In this document: positions 8,531 through 18,070 of the stretch, in pieces
Position numbering within the stretch: position 1 is the first letter of the stretch
How the letters are laid out: every line of letters starts with the position of its first letter
NCBI GenBank assembly: GCA_964511015.1
Contig: CAZEDX010000014.1
Coordinates: forward strand, 14,022 to 78,021
Length of the DNA stretch: 64,000 nt
Direction: 5' to 3'
Origin: FEN-1099 sp964511015
GTDB taxonomy: Bacteria > Lernaellota > Lernaellaia > Lernaellales > Lernaellaceae
Made by a program: the position numbers and the translations under genes
Notes under the pieces: model-generated
Seen by the model: the letters and a program-made list of their open reading frames with translations, nothing else
What the model was told of the DNA's origin: nothing
The model's database searches: none

Positions 8531-9304
8531 ATGCCCGGCCGGTCGGAAGTCACGCGCGCCATCGTGTTGCGACGCTACGACTTCCGCGAATCCGACCGCA
8601 TCGTCGTGCTGCTCACCCCTGAGCTCGGCCTGGTGCGCACGCTGGCCAAGGGATTGCGCAAATCGCACAAGCGTTTCGGCGGCGTGGTCGACCTGCTCAA
8701 CTGTCTGGAAGTCGAACTGACCCGCCGCAAGGGCGAGCTGATGCTGCTGACTGGCGCGCGATTGTTGGAGGCCTTCTCGCCGCTCAGCGCCTCGCCGATC
8801 TTGCTCGCCGCCGGCTGCCATCTGGCGGAAGTCGCCTCGTCGTTCGCGGCGGAAGATGCGCCCGAGCCCGAGATTTTCGCCCTGCTGGCCGCGGCGTTGC
8901 GGCGGCTGGAGGAGGGGGCCGATCCGGCCCCGGTCAGCCGGGCGCTGGAGTTGCGGGTGTTGGCCGCCGCGGGGTTCGCGCCGCGCCTGACCGCTTGTGC
9001 AGTCACCAACCGGCCGCTAGCCGACGACGAAGTGGCCGCCTTCGACCCGCGCCACGGCGGTACCGTCGTGGCCGCCCGTGCCGACGCCACCGCGCCCCGC
9101 CTGTCGGGCGCCACGCGCCGCCGCATGCTGCAGGCGCTCAACGCTAGTCCCGACGAGTTGTGGACCGTGCCTTGGACGCGCGACGAACTGCTCGAGGCCC
9201 GCGCCGCCTTACAGGCCATGCTGCAGAGCCACCTGGGCCGTCAACTGCGCGCCCGCGCCTTCGCCGAGGAAGCGGCCCGGTACGCGCGGGAAAAGAAGTG
9301 TTAG
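8531..9304 (+). CDS. recO: DNA repair protein RecO
   Basis: The 257-residue protein opens with the RecO OB-fold signature (AIVLRRYDFRESDRIVVLLTPELGLVR, LAKGLRKSHKRFGG), followed by the helical C-terminal domain. RecO anneals strands and loads RecA at gaps with RecR and RecF. It begins two bases after the upstream stop. The zinc-binding Cys cluster of many RecO proteins is reduced to a single Cys near residue 157 (LTACAVTNRPL), so this is a zinc-less RecO. Length is normal for the family. Confidence 0.9.
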   Translation: MPGRSEVTRAIVLRRYDFRESDRIVVLLTPELGLVRTLAKGLRKSHKRFGGVVDLLNCLEVELTRRKGELMLLTGARLLEAFSPLSASPILLAAGCHLAEVASSFAAEDAPEPEIFALLAAALRRLEEGADPAPVSRALELRVLAAAGFAPRLTACAVTNRPLADDEVAAFDPRHGGTVVAARADATAPRLSGATRRRMLQALNASPDELWTVPWTRDELLEARAALQAMLQSHLGRQLRARAFAEEAARYAREKKC

Positions 9305-9397
9305 AGCTTGGTGAGGAGAAAAAAGGCTTGCTCGATGGTCTGACCGAAAGGTAAAATAAACACTTGAGTTCGTGAGTCGGCACCAGACGGAGGAAGC

Positions 9398-9967
9398 ATG
9401 AAAACGATGACCAAGAGCCCGATTCTGTTGTTCTTCCTGCTGCTCGCGCTCGCCTTTGGGTTGCAGGGGATATTCGCCTGCGACGACGACGATGATGACG
9501 ACGACACCAGCGCCGATGATGACAACGATGATGACAATGATGATGACGATGACGACGATGTCGCCGACGATGACAGCGACGACGACGGCACCGACGATGA
9601 CGTGTCTGACGACGATGTCACCGACGACGATGTGACCGACGACGACGTCACCGACGACGACGTCACCGACGACGATGCGGCCGACGACGACGTGGTGGCC
9701 GGTCCGGACTACCCGAAAAACCACGCCGCTACGTGGGACTGCTACCTGTGCCACGCCGCGGAGCTCATGAATTGCTCCACCGCCGAGCCGCACGGCCATG
9801 CGCACTCCGCGCCGGCCGATTGTGTCGCCTGCCATTCCGCCAGCGGCACGAATTACAACGGCTGCACCGGCGAGCACGGCGACGACAATTGCACGCTCTG
9901 CCACGGCCGCAACATGCACGGGAAGAAGTTCGCCAACTCCGCCCAGTGCCGGGTGTGCCACCAGTAG
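9398..9967 (+). CDS. Four-heme c-type cytochrome-like lipoprotein with Asp-rich stalk
   Basis: The 189-residue protein has a signal peptide ending GIFAC (lipobox Cys28), then about 65 residues dominated by Asp with VTDDD/ADDD repeats. A compact C-terminal part carries four heme-binding CxxCH motifs (CYLCH, CVACH, CTLCH, CRVCH) and extra His residues that could be distal ligands. It should be lipid-anchored with hemes held away from the membrane by the stalk, and would carry electrons in the periplasm or at the surface. GGAGGAAGC precedes the ATG. Residue +2 after Cys is Asp, which retains lipoproteins in the inner membrane in Escherichia coli; whether that rule applies here is unknown. Confidence 0.85.
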   Translation: MKTMTKSPILLFFLLLALAFGLQGIFACDDDDDDDDTSADDDNDDDNDDDDDDDVADDDSDDDGTDDDVSDDDVTDDDVTDDDVTDDDVTDDDAADDDVVAGPDYPKNHAATWDCYLCHAAELMNCSTAEPHGHAHSAPADCVACHSASGTNYNGCTGEHGDDNCTLCHGRNMHGKKFANSAQCRVCHQ

Positions 9968-10232
9968 GTGGAGTCCCGGTTCAGGAACCCAAAACCAAAC
10001 GAACCAGCCGTTCGCTCTGGCTCAGCGCGATTCACGCGACTGGGCCAGGGAGGTCTGGCGAGTGGCCACAGCCCTCTCTCCCCCTACTTAACGTAAATTG
10101 CATACCCCTTTTGGGTCGCATTCGTCCCGTCGGTTTTTCTAACTAGTCAGGAGAATGCGGGAATAAAAATTTTTCGGTCTGGCAAAAACGGGCCGAGGTA
10201 ATTGCGGGTGGCAAAGCGCTGACGAGCCCGGC

Positions 10233-12179
10233 TCAGCCGTTACATCCGCCGCCGCCGTATACGCCGGTGTCGTTGTCGTCGTAGCCGATCAGGTCGTTGC
10301 CGTCGTCATCGTCATCGCCGCTGCTGCCGTCGTCATCATCGTCGTCATCGTCATCACCACCGGAATCGTCATCGGTATCGTCGTCATCGGCTCCCGCAGT
10401 GACCGTCAGTTCCACCTCGTCGGGCGTGGCGGCCCAGGCGCAATCGTAGACGGTCAGCCGGAAACGGTAGACGCCGATTACGACCGGTTTGACGATCGGG
10501 TAGGCCGTGTCGGCTTCCTGAATCTCCAGGTCAACCGGCCCGTCAAGTTGTTCCCAATCGTAGATCAGCAGCGCGTTTTCCGGATCGTTGGACCCGCTGC
10601 CGTCGAGCATGACCGGCTGGCCGGCGGACGATTCCAGATCGTCTCCCGCATCGGCGATCGGCGGCTCGTTGACGTCGGGAGATAGAATCAGATACGCCAT
10701 GCCAGACTCCACGCGAGCCGGGTCGGTCGCGTCGGCCGCGCGGGCGCCCAGCACCAGGTCGGCCGTGCCGGTGCCGTCGACATCCGCCGTGGCTACCGCG
10801 AAGCCGAGCTGATCTTCCGTCGTCGCGGCCACCACCTTGTGCAACGGTGCGTCCGTCGCCAGATTGACATGGTGCTCCAACGGGAAGTCATCGCTGCCGG
10901 CGATCACGTATACCAGCGCGCGCCCGGCGGTCAGGGTGCGCGGCGCGCCGATCACCAGATCCGCCGAGCAGTCGGCGTTCATGTCGCCGAAGGCCAGGGC
11001 GAAGCCGAAGCGTTCGCCCACCGTGGCGCCGGTGATGGTCACGTCGGCCGTCGCCAGACTGACCACGCTCGCCCACTCGGCGCGGCCGTAAACCACGAAC
11101 ACCTGTCCCTGGTTGCCTTTGGCCGGTACGTTTGGGGCGGACAAGGCCAGGTCGGTGGCGCCGTCGCCGTCGAAATCGCCGCAAGCGACCGCCAGGCCGA
11201 GGTTGTCGAGCTGGTCGGCCCATTCGAATTCGATGTCGGGCGGGTCGTTGGCCAGGTCGAGCGAGAGTTCGTCGGACAACCACCGGCCGAAGATCGCGTA
11301 GACCGCGCCGTCGTTGCCTTCCTTGCCGCCCGGCAGCGGCAGCGATACGCCGGGCGCGCCGAGGATCAGATCGTCCTGGCCGTCGACGTTGATGTCGCCC
11401 AACGCCAGGCCGAGTCCGAGGCGCTGGCTGGTCGTGGCGCTGCTGATCTCGACGTCGGCCGTGACCGCGCGCAGGTCGATTTCGGTGACCCAGTCGCCGC
11501 CGCGGAAGCCGAACACCTTGCCGGCCGCCGGGTGGCCGACGTCCTCATAGTTGGGGGCCGCGGCAAACAGGTCGGTCTTGCCGTCGCCGTCGAAGTCGCC
11601 CACCGCCACGCGAGCGCCGAACTGGCCGTCGGCCTTGGCGCCCCAGATGGTCACGTCGGCATCGGCAGCCTGCAGCGTACCGGGCCACGTTTCGCCGCCG
11701 AAGTAGATCAGCACCACGCCGAGCAGCAGTTCGCCGTCCGGACCGGTCGCGCGCGGCGCGCCGATGGCCAGGTCGGCGATGCCGTCGTCGTTGAGGTCGC
11801 CGATGGCGATGCTCGAACCGAGGTACTGCTCGGCGGCGCCCAGCACCACCACGTCGGCCGCGTCGGCAGATAGGTCGAGATCGACACCCTGCACGCCTTG
11901 CCGCGAGAGCAACAAATACACGGCGCCGCGACGGTAGTTCACCGGCGCCAGGCCCATGCCGGGCGCGCCGAAGGCGAGGTCGGGCGAGCCGTCGCCGTCG
12001 AGATCGCCGGCGGCCACGGCATAGCCTAGATTGGCGTCGTCTTGCGGGCCGAGCAGGGTGGACGAAGCCGTGCCTGCCTCGGCCAGATCGAAGGTGTCGG
12101 CTACCGCCGGCGTTGCCGCCGCGAGCCACAAAACCGCCCAGGCCAGCGCGAAACACGATAGCCGAATCAAGCGCATCAT
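10233..12179 (-). CDS. Secreted FG-GAP (integrin alpha-like) beta-propeller protein with Asp tract and GGGGCNG tail
   Basis: The 648-residue protein has a type I signal peptide, then about seven FG-GAP repeats with the Ca2+-loop form DxDGDGxxDLxxGAP (for example GDLDGDGSPDLAFGAPG). A PKD-like beta-sandwich follows near 510-600 (ADAGDDLESSAGQPVMLDGSGS, then YRFRLTVYDC). The C-terminus is an Asp tract and then GGGGCNG, a variant of the GCGC ending. ATG 12179 overlaps the stop of the upstream ompA-like gene by 4 bases. It is likely a Ca2+-binding surface adhesin or scaffold; the partner is unknown. Confidence 0.88.
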   Translation of the reverse strand: MMRLIRLSCFALAWAVLWLAAATPAVADTFDLAEAGTASSTLLGPQDDANLGYAVAAGDLDGDGSPDLAFGAPGMGLAPVNYRRGAVYLLLSRQGVQGVDLDLSADAADVVVLGAAEQYLGSSIAIGDLNDDGIADLAIGAPRATGPDGELLLGVVLIYFGGETWPGTLQAADADVTIWGAKADGQFGARVAVGDFDGDGKTDLFAAAPNYEDVGHPAAGKVFGFRGGDWVTEIDLRAVTADVEISSATTSQRLGLGLALGDINVDGQDDLILGAPGVSLPLPGGKEGNDGAVYAIFGRWLSDELSLDLANDPPDIEFEWADQLDNLGLAVACGDFDGDGATDLALSAPNVPAKGNQGQVFVVYGRAEWASVVSLATADVTITGATVGERFGFALAFGDMNADCSADLVIGAPRTLTAGRALVYVIAGSDDFPLEHHVNLATDAPLHKVVAATTEDQLGFAVATADVDGTGTADLVLGARAADATDPARVESGMAYLILSPDVNEPPIADAGDDLESSAGQPVMLDGSGSNDPENALLIYDWEQLDGPVDLEIQEADTAYPIVKPVVIGVYRFRLTVYDCAWAATPDEVELTVTAGADDDDTDDDSGGDDDDDDDDDGSSGDDDDDGNDLIGYDDNDTGVYGGGGCNG

Positions 12180-13936
12180 TCCTCGGCCCCTCCCGGTTCT
12201 TCGGTGAGGATGAATTCCACACGCCGGTTGCGCTCGCGGCCCTCTTCGGTGTCGTTGGTCGCGATCGGACGGGTCTTGCCGAAGGCCCGCACTTCCAGGA
12301 TCTGCGCGTCGATGCCGCGCCTGATCAGGTAGTCGCGCACGGCGTAGCCGCGGCGGCGCGAAAGTTCGAGGTTGTATTCGTCGCTGCCTTCCGCCGAACA
12401 GTGACCTTCGATCTCCACCCGCGTCGGCTTCAACGATTTGATCTGCACGGCGATATCGTCGAGCGTGGCATTGCTTTCCGGCCGCAGGACCGCGCTGTTC
12501 AGATCGAAGAAGATCTGTCCGCGCTTCACCAGCTTCTTGCGCAGGTGCACCGTCGCGGTGGTGATCTTGTCGGGCGCCACGTCGACCGTAGTCATTACCG
12601 CCTCGTGCGCGGCGGCCTCGGCGGTGAAGGTTATGGCGCCCGGTTCGAGCGGCTGGCTGTACTCGCCGCTTTCCGTGGTGACGGTGTTCTCGCCCGGCTG
12701 GCCGGGGTTGAAGATGATCTTCGCCGGCAAGTGCGCGCCGGTGGCGGAGTCAAGCACGACGATGTTCAGGCGCGTCGGCGGTTTGTGCAGCACGATCGTC
12801 TCGATGGCCACCTGACCCGCGTTGACGTTCACCGACAGCACGCCGGTTTCGTAGTCGGGCCGCGAGGCGCGCGCGGTGTAGGTGCCGGGCGCCAGGTCGG
12901 TCAGCACGAACACGCCCTGCACGGTGCTGCCCATGCGCAGTTCGGGGCCTTCCAGCCCGATTTCCGCTTCCAACCGCTGGCCGTTTTCGTCCTGCACGAC
13001 GATGCGCAGATCGCCGGCGCTGGGCGGGGGCGCGGCCACCGGCACCGGCTGGTAGTCGAGGCCGGCGAAGAGCCGGAAGTCGGGGCTGCCAACGCCGCTG
13101 GTCACGCCCGGTCCGCCGCCGGCCAGCAAGCGCAGTCCGCCGCCGAGCGCATAGCGGCCGACCAGGTCGAGTTCAAGCGGGCTGCCCGCGAAGCGGCGGC
13201 CGTTGTCGGATTCATAGGCCTCGCCATGCAGCTCGAGGCTCAGGTTGATGTTTTCCCACACGTCGCGCGTCAGCGCCGCGCCGAGCGGGAAGCCGTTGCG
13301 CACGCGCGTACCGAGCACGTCGGACCCGCCGCGGTAGTGCCAGCCGCCGTTCAGACCCAGCCGCACCCAGGCCAGGTCGATTTCGTAGGTCGCCGTCAGA
13401 CCGGCGGTGACGCGTCCCTCGCCGAGCAAGCGCGCGGCGTTGCCGGTGGGGAAGGTGATGAACGGGGTAACCGCCACGCCCATCGGCCAGATGCCTTCTT
13501 CGAGCAGGCGTACCTTGGCCGCGAGTCGCAGATCGCCCAGCGCCGCGCCCCACTGCCGCGTCGTCGCGTCATCCGCATTGCCCAGGTCGCCGAACGAGCG
13601 GCCGCGCGTGAGCAGGTGCACCGGCAGGCCCGCGCCGATGCTGACCATGTCGTGCACGCCGTAGCCGCCGAACGCGTCGAGCGTGAGCAGACTGTCGAGC
13701 ACGCCGTTGGTCCGCTCGTTGTCGGTGCGGACCTCGACCGGCGCGTTGGCGTAGCCGAGCAGCGCCCCGGTCGCCCAAGCGCCCGGCAACAAGGTGCGCG
13801 CATCTTCAAAGGTGAGATAGCGTCCGCTGAAGTACGACGGTGTCAGCAGGTGAGCGTTGAACCCCTCCTGCGCCCAAACCGCCGCGGGCGCCAGCAGACA
13901 CAGCAACACAAACAACCACAACCGGCGGCGCGGCAC
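12176..13936 (-). CDS. OmpA-family outer-membrane protein with carboxypeptidase-regulatory-like repeats
   Basis: GTG 13936 is chosen because GGGAGG lies 6 bases before it and the signal peptide (PRRRLWLFVLLCLLAPAAVWA) starts there. The 586-residue protein has a beta-barrel-like half (to about 290), two CarboxypepD_reg/CNA-B-like sandwiches (about 305-445), and an OmpA/MotB peptidoglycan-binding domain at the end: FFDLNSAVLRPESNATLDDIA, EIEGHCSAEGSDEYNLELSRRR, and ERNRRVEF. It should link outer membrane and cell wall. It is co-translated with the FG-GAP gene (ATGA overlap), suggesting the pair works together at the surface. Confidence 0.9.
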   Translation of the reverse strand: MPRRRLWLFVLLCLLAPAAVWAQEGFNAHLLTPSYFSGRYLTFEDARTLLPGAWATGALLGYANAPVEVRTDNERTNGVLDSLLTLDAFGGYGVHDMVSIGAGLPVHLLTRGRSFGDLGNADDATTRQWGAALGDLRLAAKVRLLEEGIWPMGVAVTPFITFPTGNAARLLGEGRVTAGLTATYEIDLAWVRLGLNGGWHYRGGSDVLGTRVRNGFPLGAALTRDVWENINLSLELHGEAYESDNGRRFAGSPLELDLVGRYALGGGLRLLAGGGPGVTSGVGSPDFRLFAGLDYQPVPVAAPPPSAGDLRIVVQDENGQRLEAEIGLEGPELRMGSTVQGVFVLTDLAPGTYTARASRPDYETGVLSVNVNAGQVAIETIVLHKPPTRLNIVVLDSATGAHLPAKIIFNPGQPGENTVTTESGEYSQPLEPGAITFTAEAAAHEAVMTTVDVAPDKITTATVHLRKKLVKRGQIFFDLNSAVLRPESNATLDDIAVQIKSLKPTRVEIEGHCSAEGSDEYNLELSRRRGYAVRDYLIRRGIDAQILEVRAFGKTRPIATNDTEEGRERNRRVEFILTEEPGGAEE

Positions 13937-13997
13937 GATATACCTCCCGCTTTCCCCGGCCGGGGAAACAGCGATTCTCCTTTTCGAGCCATTCAAC

Positions 13998-14025
13998 AGG
14001 GTACCGGACGGCCAAACGATGTCAA
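13998..14025 (-). promoter_or_regulatory. Possible promoter of the ompA-like operon
   Basis: On the minus strand TTGACA (14025-14020) is followed after 16 bases by TACCCT (14003-13998), about 60 bases before the GTG start. The -35 is consensus, the -10 weak. Confidence 0.4.
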
Positions 14026-14072
14026 GAACAAACCGCGAGATATGGCGGTCAGACAGGTCAAAATCTACCAGA

Positions 14073-14930
14073 TCATGGGGGTAGGTCGTCGGGTTGTAAA
14101 AGCTCTTTCAGGCCGAGATTTCGGATTGTATTCACCAGGTCGATCGCCAGTTGGATGGAACCCTTGTGATTGAGATGGCGGCTAGACCGGAGCCGCAGGA
14201 TGGCCGGGGCGAAGATCTTGAACACCACGACCGGAACGGTGGCCGTTGCGCCGAGCTGCCGCAATCGATCCGGCATGCCCACGCTTTTTGGCGTACCGCC
14301 GTAAATAATGATCAACGGCACGCGGGCTCGTTCGGCCACCTTCACCATCTGTTGTGTGGCCGTGTACGTGTCCATGTTTCGCATGGTCGCCGGCGAGGGG
14401 CGGTTGATCTCGTAATTCAGAATCTGGGCCAGATGGCTGACCGCCAGCCATGGCCGCGCCGCATACACGTCGAGCGGAATAGGCGGATCGTCGTCGTTAT
14501 TGCTGAGCTGGAATACGATCAGCCGCGGCGGCAGTGCGGCACACCACTGCGCTGCCTGCAAGTAGCTCTGCCAGGCGTTGAAACCGGCCATGTCAAAGTT
14601 CATGACGGTGACGGTACCATTCAGGTCTGTTTCCAGAGCCGCCGGAAAGGTCTCGTCGTTGTTGACGCCTTAGCCGAAGGTCATGGAATCGCCGAAGCAC
14701 AAGACGAGATGATGGTGTCGCACGCGTGGTTCGACATCGAGCCGGTTGCGACGTTCTCCCCACGAGCCGATTTGATAGCGCACGATGCGGTGGTCTTTTA
14801 TCAATGTCGTGTAGTCGCAGCAGTCGGCATACGGTTGGGCGCGCCAGCCCAGCACCGGATCCCGCATGACCAGCGGACCGATATCGGGCAACAGCAGCGG
14901 CACGGCGCAATCGAGCGCAATCAACGCCAC
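14073..14930 (-). pseudogene. Broken SGNH/GDSL-type hydrolase gene
   Basis: Two in-frame pieces (14930-14670 and the rest down to 14073) are separated by a single TAA at 14672-14670. The first ends in CFGDSMTFG, the SGNH block I with its catalytic Ser; reading on past the stop gives GVNNDETFPAAL, the usual continuation, so the stop replaces a residue (often Tyr) of an unbroken gene. A membrane segment (ALIALDCAVPLLLPD) precedes it. No ATG/GTG/TTG lies before GTG 14930 in frame, yet a ribosome-site-like AAGGAAAGGA stands before an ATC at 14987, hinting that the start codon was also lost. The C-terminal HLN block lacks the usual Asp. A sequencing error could explain part of this. Confidence 0.7.
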
Positions 14931-15014
14931 GGCGAGGGAGAATGCCGCTTTCCATCGGGTTTGCAGCCGAGTGGTCCGTCGCTGGATGGCGTCGTTCCTT
15001 TCCTTGTGGCGCGG

Positions 15015-16007
15015 TTACACGATGTAGCTGGCCCCCGCTTGCAGCACTTCGGTGCGGGCCCGGACCTGCCGCTCGATCCGGTCCAGCGCGAAATCACACG
15101 AGTCGTGTCCGGACAGCAGCAGGCGTTGCGGCCCCGCCTCGTTCAGGGCGGCGATGGCCGCGTCGAGATCCGCCACCGTGATCCGCTCCCACCACACCTT
15201 GCCGGTGCCGAGTATCTGTTGCAATTGGATGCCGGCGCGGGCGCCGCGCGATTCGGTCAGCGGAAAATGCAGCCCGCCGGCGAAGGTGTGAATCGGCACG
15301 GGCGACAGCCGCCGCACCAGCGCAAACAGCGCTTCGACGGTCTGGTGGCCGCAGCCGGTCAGCACGAACAACCCGCGGCCTTTGAGCCGCGCGACGATGG
15401 CTTGCTCGTCAGTCATCCCCATGAAGCACAACATGCGCGAGAGCGGGCCGGTCGAGGCGAAGCCGCCGGGCAGCAGTGTTGGCCGCTCGACTACCACCGG
15501 CTGCAGACCCGGCGCGTCGCTCGGCGCGGGCAGGTAGCAAGGCGTGCCGGGGCGCAAGACGATGTCCGGCGGCAGCGTTACCCGTTTGGCGCGGGTGGCG
15601 GACAGGCCGCCCATGTGGTCCAGGTGCAGATGCGAGATGAGCACGGCGTCGATCGAATTCGCATCGATCGGCAAGCGTTGCCAGTTGTGGGAGAGGGCGG
15701 GGCGGTCGGGGCCGAAACCGACGTCCATCAACAGCGTGCCGCGTTCCGAACGCAGCAGATACGACACGCCGGCGTCGCCCAGGAACCCCGGCTCGTGGCG
15801 GTGATCCACCAGCACGGTGAGCTCGACGTGTTCCAACTCCGGCAACTCTAGCGGCGCGGCGGCGGCGAGACGTTCGTCGTTGCGCCGCGCGGCTTCGCCT
15901 TGTCCTTGATAAAACTTGCGCGCCTGCAGCGCCAGCACGGGGGCCAGCACCGGCGACGCCGCGGCCATGACCGGCCACCACGCGGGGGAGATGCGAAAAC
16001 GGGCCAT
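15015..16007 (-). CDS. Metallo-beta-lactamase-fold hydrolase (dihydropterin-phosphate-synthase-like, COG1237 type)
   Basis: The 330-residue protein begins with an N-terminal hydrophobic segment, then a metallo-beta-lactamase fold with the metal motif SHLHLDHMGG (about 122-131) and a preceding LLMDVGFGPD strand. The later TGCGHQTVEAL and FAGGLHFPL motifs are typical of the subgroup related to archaeal MptA-like/beta-ribofuranosylaminobenzene synthase-type proteins, whose bacterial members have no settled role. The start ATG is 17 bases after the amylase stop, with GGAGG between them, so the two are one operon. The hydrophobic start suggests membrane attachment. Confidence 0.8.
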   Translation of the reverse strand: MARFRISPAWWPVMAAASPVLAPVLALQARKFYQGQGEAARRNDERLAAAAPLELPELEHVELTVLVDHRHEPGFLGDAGVSYLLRSERGTLLMDVGFGPDRPALSHNWQRLPIDANSIDAVLISHLHLDHMGGLSATRAKRVTLPPDIVLRPGTPCYLPAPSDAPGLQPVVVERPTLLPGGFASTGPLSRMLCFMGMTDEQAIVARLKGRGLFVLTGCGHQTVEALFALVRRLSPVPIHTFAGGLHFPLTESRGARAGIQLQQILGTGKVWWERITVADLDAAIAALNEAGPQRLLLSGHDSCDFALDRIERQVRARTEVLQAGASYIV

Positions 16008-16024
16008 CGGTATTGCTTTCCTCC

Positions 16025-17740
16025 TTACCCCAGAATCACGAACTGCATCGGCGCCAGCGGCAACTCGACGAAGAGCGACTTGTTGTTCGGGTCGGGATGC
16101 GCCTGGATCGTTACCTCGCCCGTGTCGCCATAGAGGTAGCGCAAGCGGTCGCCGGCCTGGTGCAGGCCGTAGTCGACGACCACGTGGTCGCAACGCGCGT
16201 CGGTGGTCGAGGTATTGAAGGCCACCAGCACTTCCTGGTCGGCCAGGATGCGCGAAAAGGCCAAGGTGCACGGGTGGCCGGTGGGCAGACCGAAGTCGGT
16301 TCCGTTGCCGGAGATCTCGCGGAAGTACATGCGCCCGAAACGCAGCGCCGGCTTCTCGCGGTTCACCTTGGCGATGGCCGCGATTTCGCGGTAGATGCGG
16401 CACTGCGGGTTGAGGTAGTTGCGCGTCGGGTTTTCCAGATCGAACATCGCCTCGCGCAGATACTCGTCGCCGCCGCCTTCGCCGGCGAAGCCCTGCTCGG
16501 TGCCGTAGTAGATGCACGGCGTGCCCAGTGCGCACAGTAGATAACCGATGCCGGCGATGACCTGCTCGTCGCACGTCTGCGCCGCGAAACGCATCTTGCG
16601 CTGCTGGCCGATCTGATCGTGATTGTCCAGGAACGTGACCAGGTAGCGCCCCAGTTCGCCGCGGCTGAGGCCCTGTTCCTTCAGCGCCTCGTAGCGCGCG
16701 ATCAGATTGCCGGGTGGCACGAAGCCCTTGATCACGCCGGGCAGGGTCCAGAACAGCGGGAAGTCGAGCACCGACGACAGGCCGTAATAGATCGTCTTGT
16801 CACCGCGGAAGCCGGCCGTGTTGGGGCCGGTGTAGCGGTGGATGGCGTTATCGCCGGCGACCAGTTCGCCGTACAGGAAGAACTCGCGCTTGCCCAGCTT
16901 GTAGGCGTATTCGCGCATCGCCTGGGCGAAGCGGGCCACGGCCATGTCGCCCATGTGCTTGACCGCGTCCATGCGGTAGCCGTCGATGTCGGCCTCACGG
17001 ATCCAGTAGCGGTGCACGGCGATCATGATCTCCTGTGTGACAATACCTTCGGGCGTTTCGTCGTTGTTCAGTCCCTTGAGGGTGACGAAGTCGCCCCACT
17101 GCGTTTCGGGCACCGCGTCCCACGCCCAGGGGCGAATTTGCCCGCGGCGGTGGAAGCGCGCCGGGTCGCGCAGTTCGATCGGCACCGGATAGTGCGGATC
17201 GCGCCATTCGCCGATCTCATATTGGGCGCAGTCGTCGCGGAACCAGACCTCTTCGCCGTCGCGGTAGCGGAAGACATTGCCCGTGTGGTTGGCCACCGCG
17301 TCAAGGAAGACGCGCAGGCCGAGCTGATGCGCGCGGTCCACTAGCGCGATGAGGTCTTCTTTCGTGCCGAAGCGCGGATCGATGTTCAGGTAGTTGCGCG
17401 TCGCATAGCCGTGGTAGCTGCCGCTGTTGCGGTTGGGCGCCTCGTCGTTTTCGAAGATCGGGCTCAGCCACACTGCCGTGCAGCCGAGGCCGGCGATGTA
17501 GTCGAGGTGCGCGGTCAGCCCCTTGAGCGTGCCGCCGCAGAAGCGCCGCAGTTGGTCGGGGTTGCCGCTGCCGCGCGAACGCTGCTCGCCGACGACCGGC
17601 TGCCGTTTCAAGTCGTCATGGAAGCGATCGACCAGCACGAAGTAGATGAACTCCTCGCGCCATTCGCGGTCGCACGACCAGTACTTTTTGCCGGGTTTCG
17701 GAGACAGATCGATTTCCTTGATGGATCGCGGTCCAGACAT
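16025..17740 (-). CDS. Alpha-amylase-family glycoside hydrolase (GH13)
   Basis: The 571-residue protein shows the four GH13 regions: DAVANHTG, GYRMDAVKHM (nucleophile Asp about 257), FFLYGELVAGD (acid/base Glu about 291) and FLDNHDQ (Asp about 373). It should cleave or rearrange alpha-1,4-glucan bonds. There is no signal peptide, so it acts in the cytoplasm, probably on glycogen or maltodextrin. ATG 17740 follows a G-rich ribosome site (GGGGGGGT); an in-frame ATG at 17773 with a similar G-run is possible and adds 11 residues. The downstream metallo-beta-lactamase-fold gene is co-transcribed. Confidence 0.92.
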   Translation of the reverse strand: MSGPRSIKEIDLSPKPGKKYWSCDREWREEFIYFVLVDRFHDDLKRQPVVGEQRSRGSGNPDQLRRFCGGTLKGLTAHLDYIAGLGCTAVWLSPIFENDEAPNRNSGSYHGYATRNYLNIDPRFGTKEDLIALVDRAHQLGLRVFLDAVANHTGNVFRYRDGEEVWFRDDCAQYEIGEWRDPHYPVPIELRDPARFHRRGQIRPWAWDAVPETQWGDFVTLKGLNNDETPEGIVTQEIMIAVHRYWIREADIDGYRMDAVKHMGDMAVARFAQAMREYAYKLGKREFFLYGELVAGDNAIHRYTGPNTAGFRGDKTIYYGLSSVLDFPLFWTLPGVIKGFVPPGNLIARYEALKEQGLSRGELGRYLVTFLDNHDQIGQQRKMRFAAQTCDEQVIAGIGYLLCALGTPCIYYGTEQGFAGEGGGDEYLREAMFDLENPTRNYLNPQCRIYREIAAIAKVNREKPALRFGRMYFREISGNGTDFGLPTGHPCTLAFSRILADQEVLVAFNTSTTDARCDHVVVDYGLHQAGDRLRYLYGDTGEVTIQAHPDPNNKSLFVELPLAPMQFVILG

Positions 17741-17952
17741 GATTGACCCCCCCAATGGATAGAATATCATTGTATCCCCCCGGGCGGTGAACTTCAATCG
17801 TGGGAGAGCGAGCTTTCCCATTCGAACTGGCCGGCTGGTTGGATGTTCTGGACAACGTGGCGACTCAGGCTGATATCGCCACGATACGGGCCAATCATGG
17901 CCGCGCGACTTCCGCATCAAGTTTCGCCGGTCATTGGGGTTGTTACGCGACG

Positions 17953-18070
17953 GGAAACGGGGTCCGGCCTCCGTTTCCTTTTCGGGCGCCGTTTGCCGGC
18001 CGCCGCTCCCCTTGACGGCGCAGGCGCATTGAACGAAAAAGACAATATGCGGGGCTGGCTCAGCCCCTTT
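17953..18070 (+). promoter_or_regulatory. Leader region of the carboxylase gene with two terminator-like hairpins
   Basis: No plus-strand gene precedes this region (the amylase gene reads away), yet two terminator-like structures lie on the plus strand. The first is GGAAACGG/CCGTTTCC (17953-17960 with 17971-17978) followed by TTTT. The second is GGGGCTG/CAGCCCC (18051-18057 with 18061-18067) followed by TTTGCATTT. The second sits only about 30 bases before the TTG start of the carboxylase. This suggests a transcribed leader with attenuation or a small RNA. No known riboswitch class is recognised. Confidence 0.4.
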
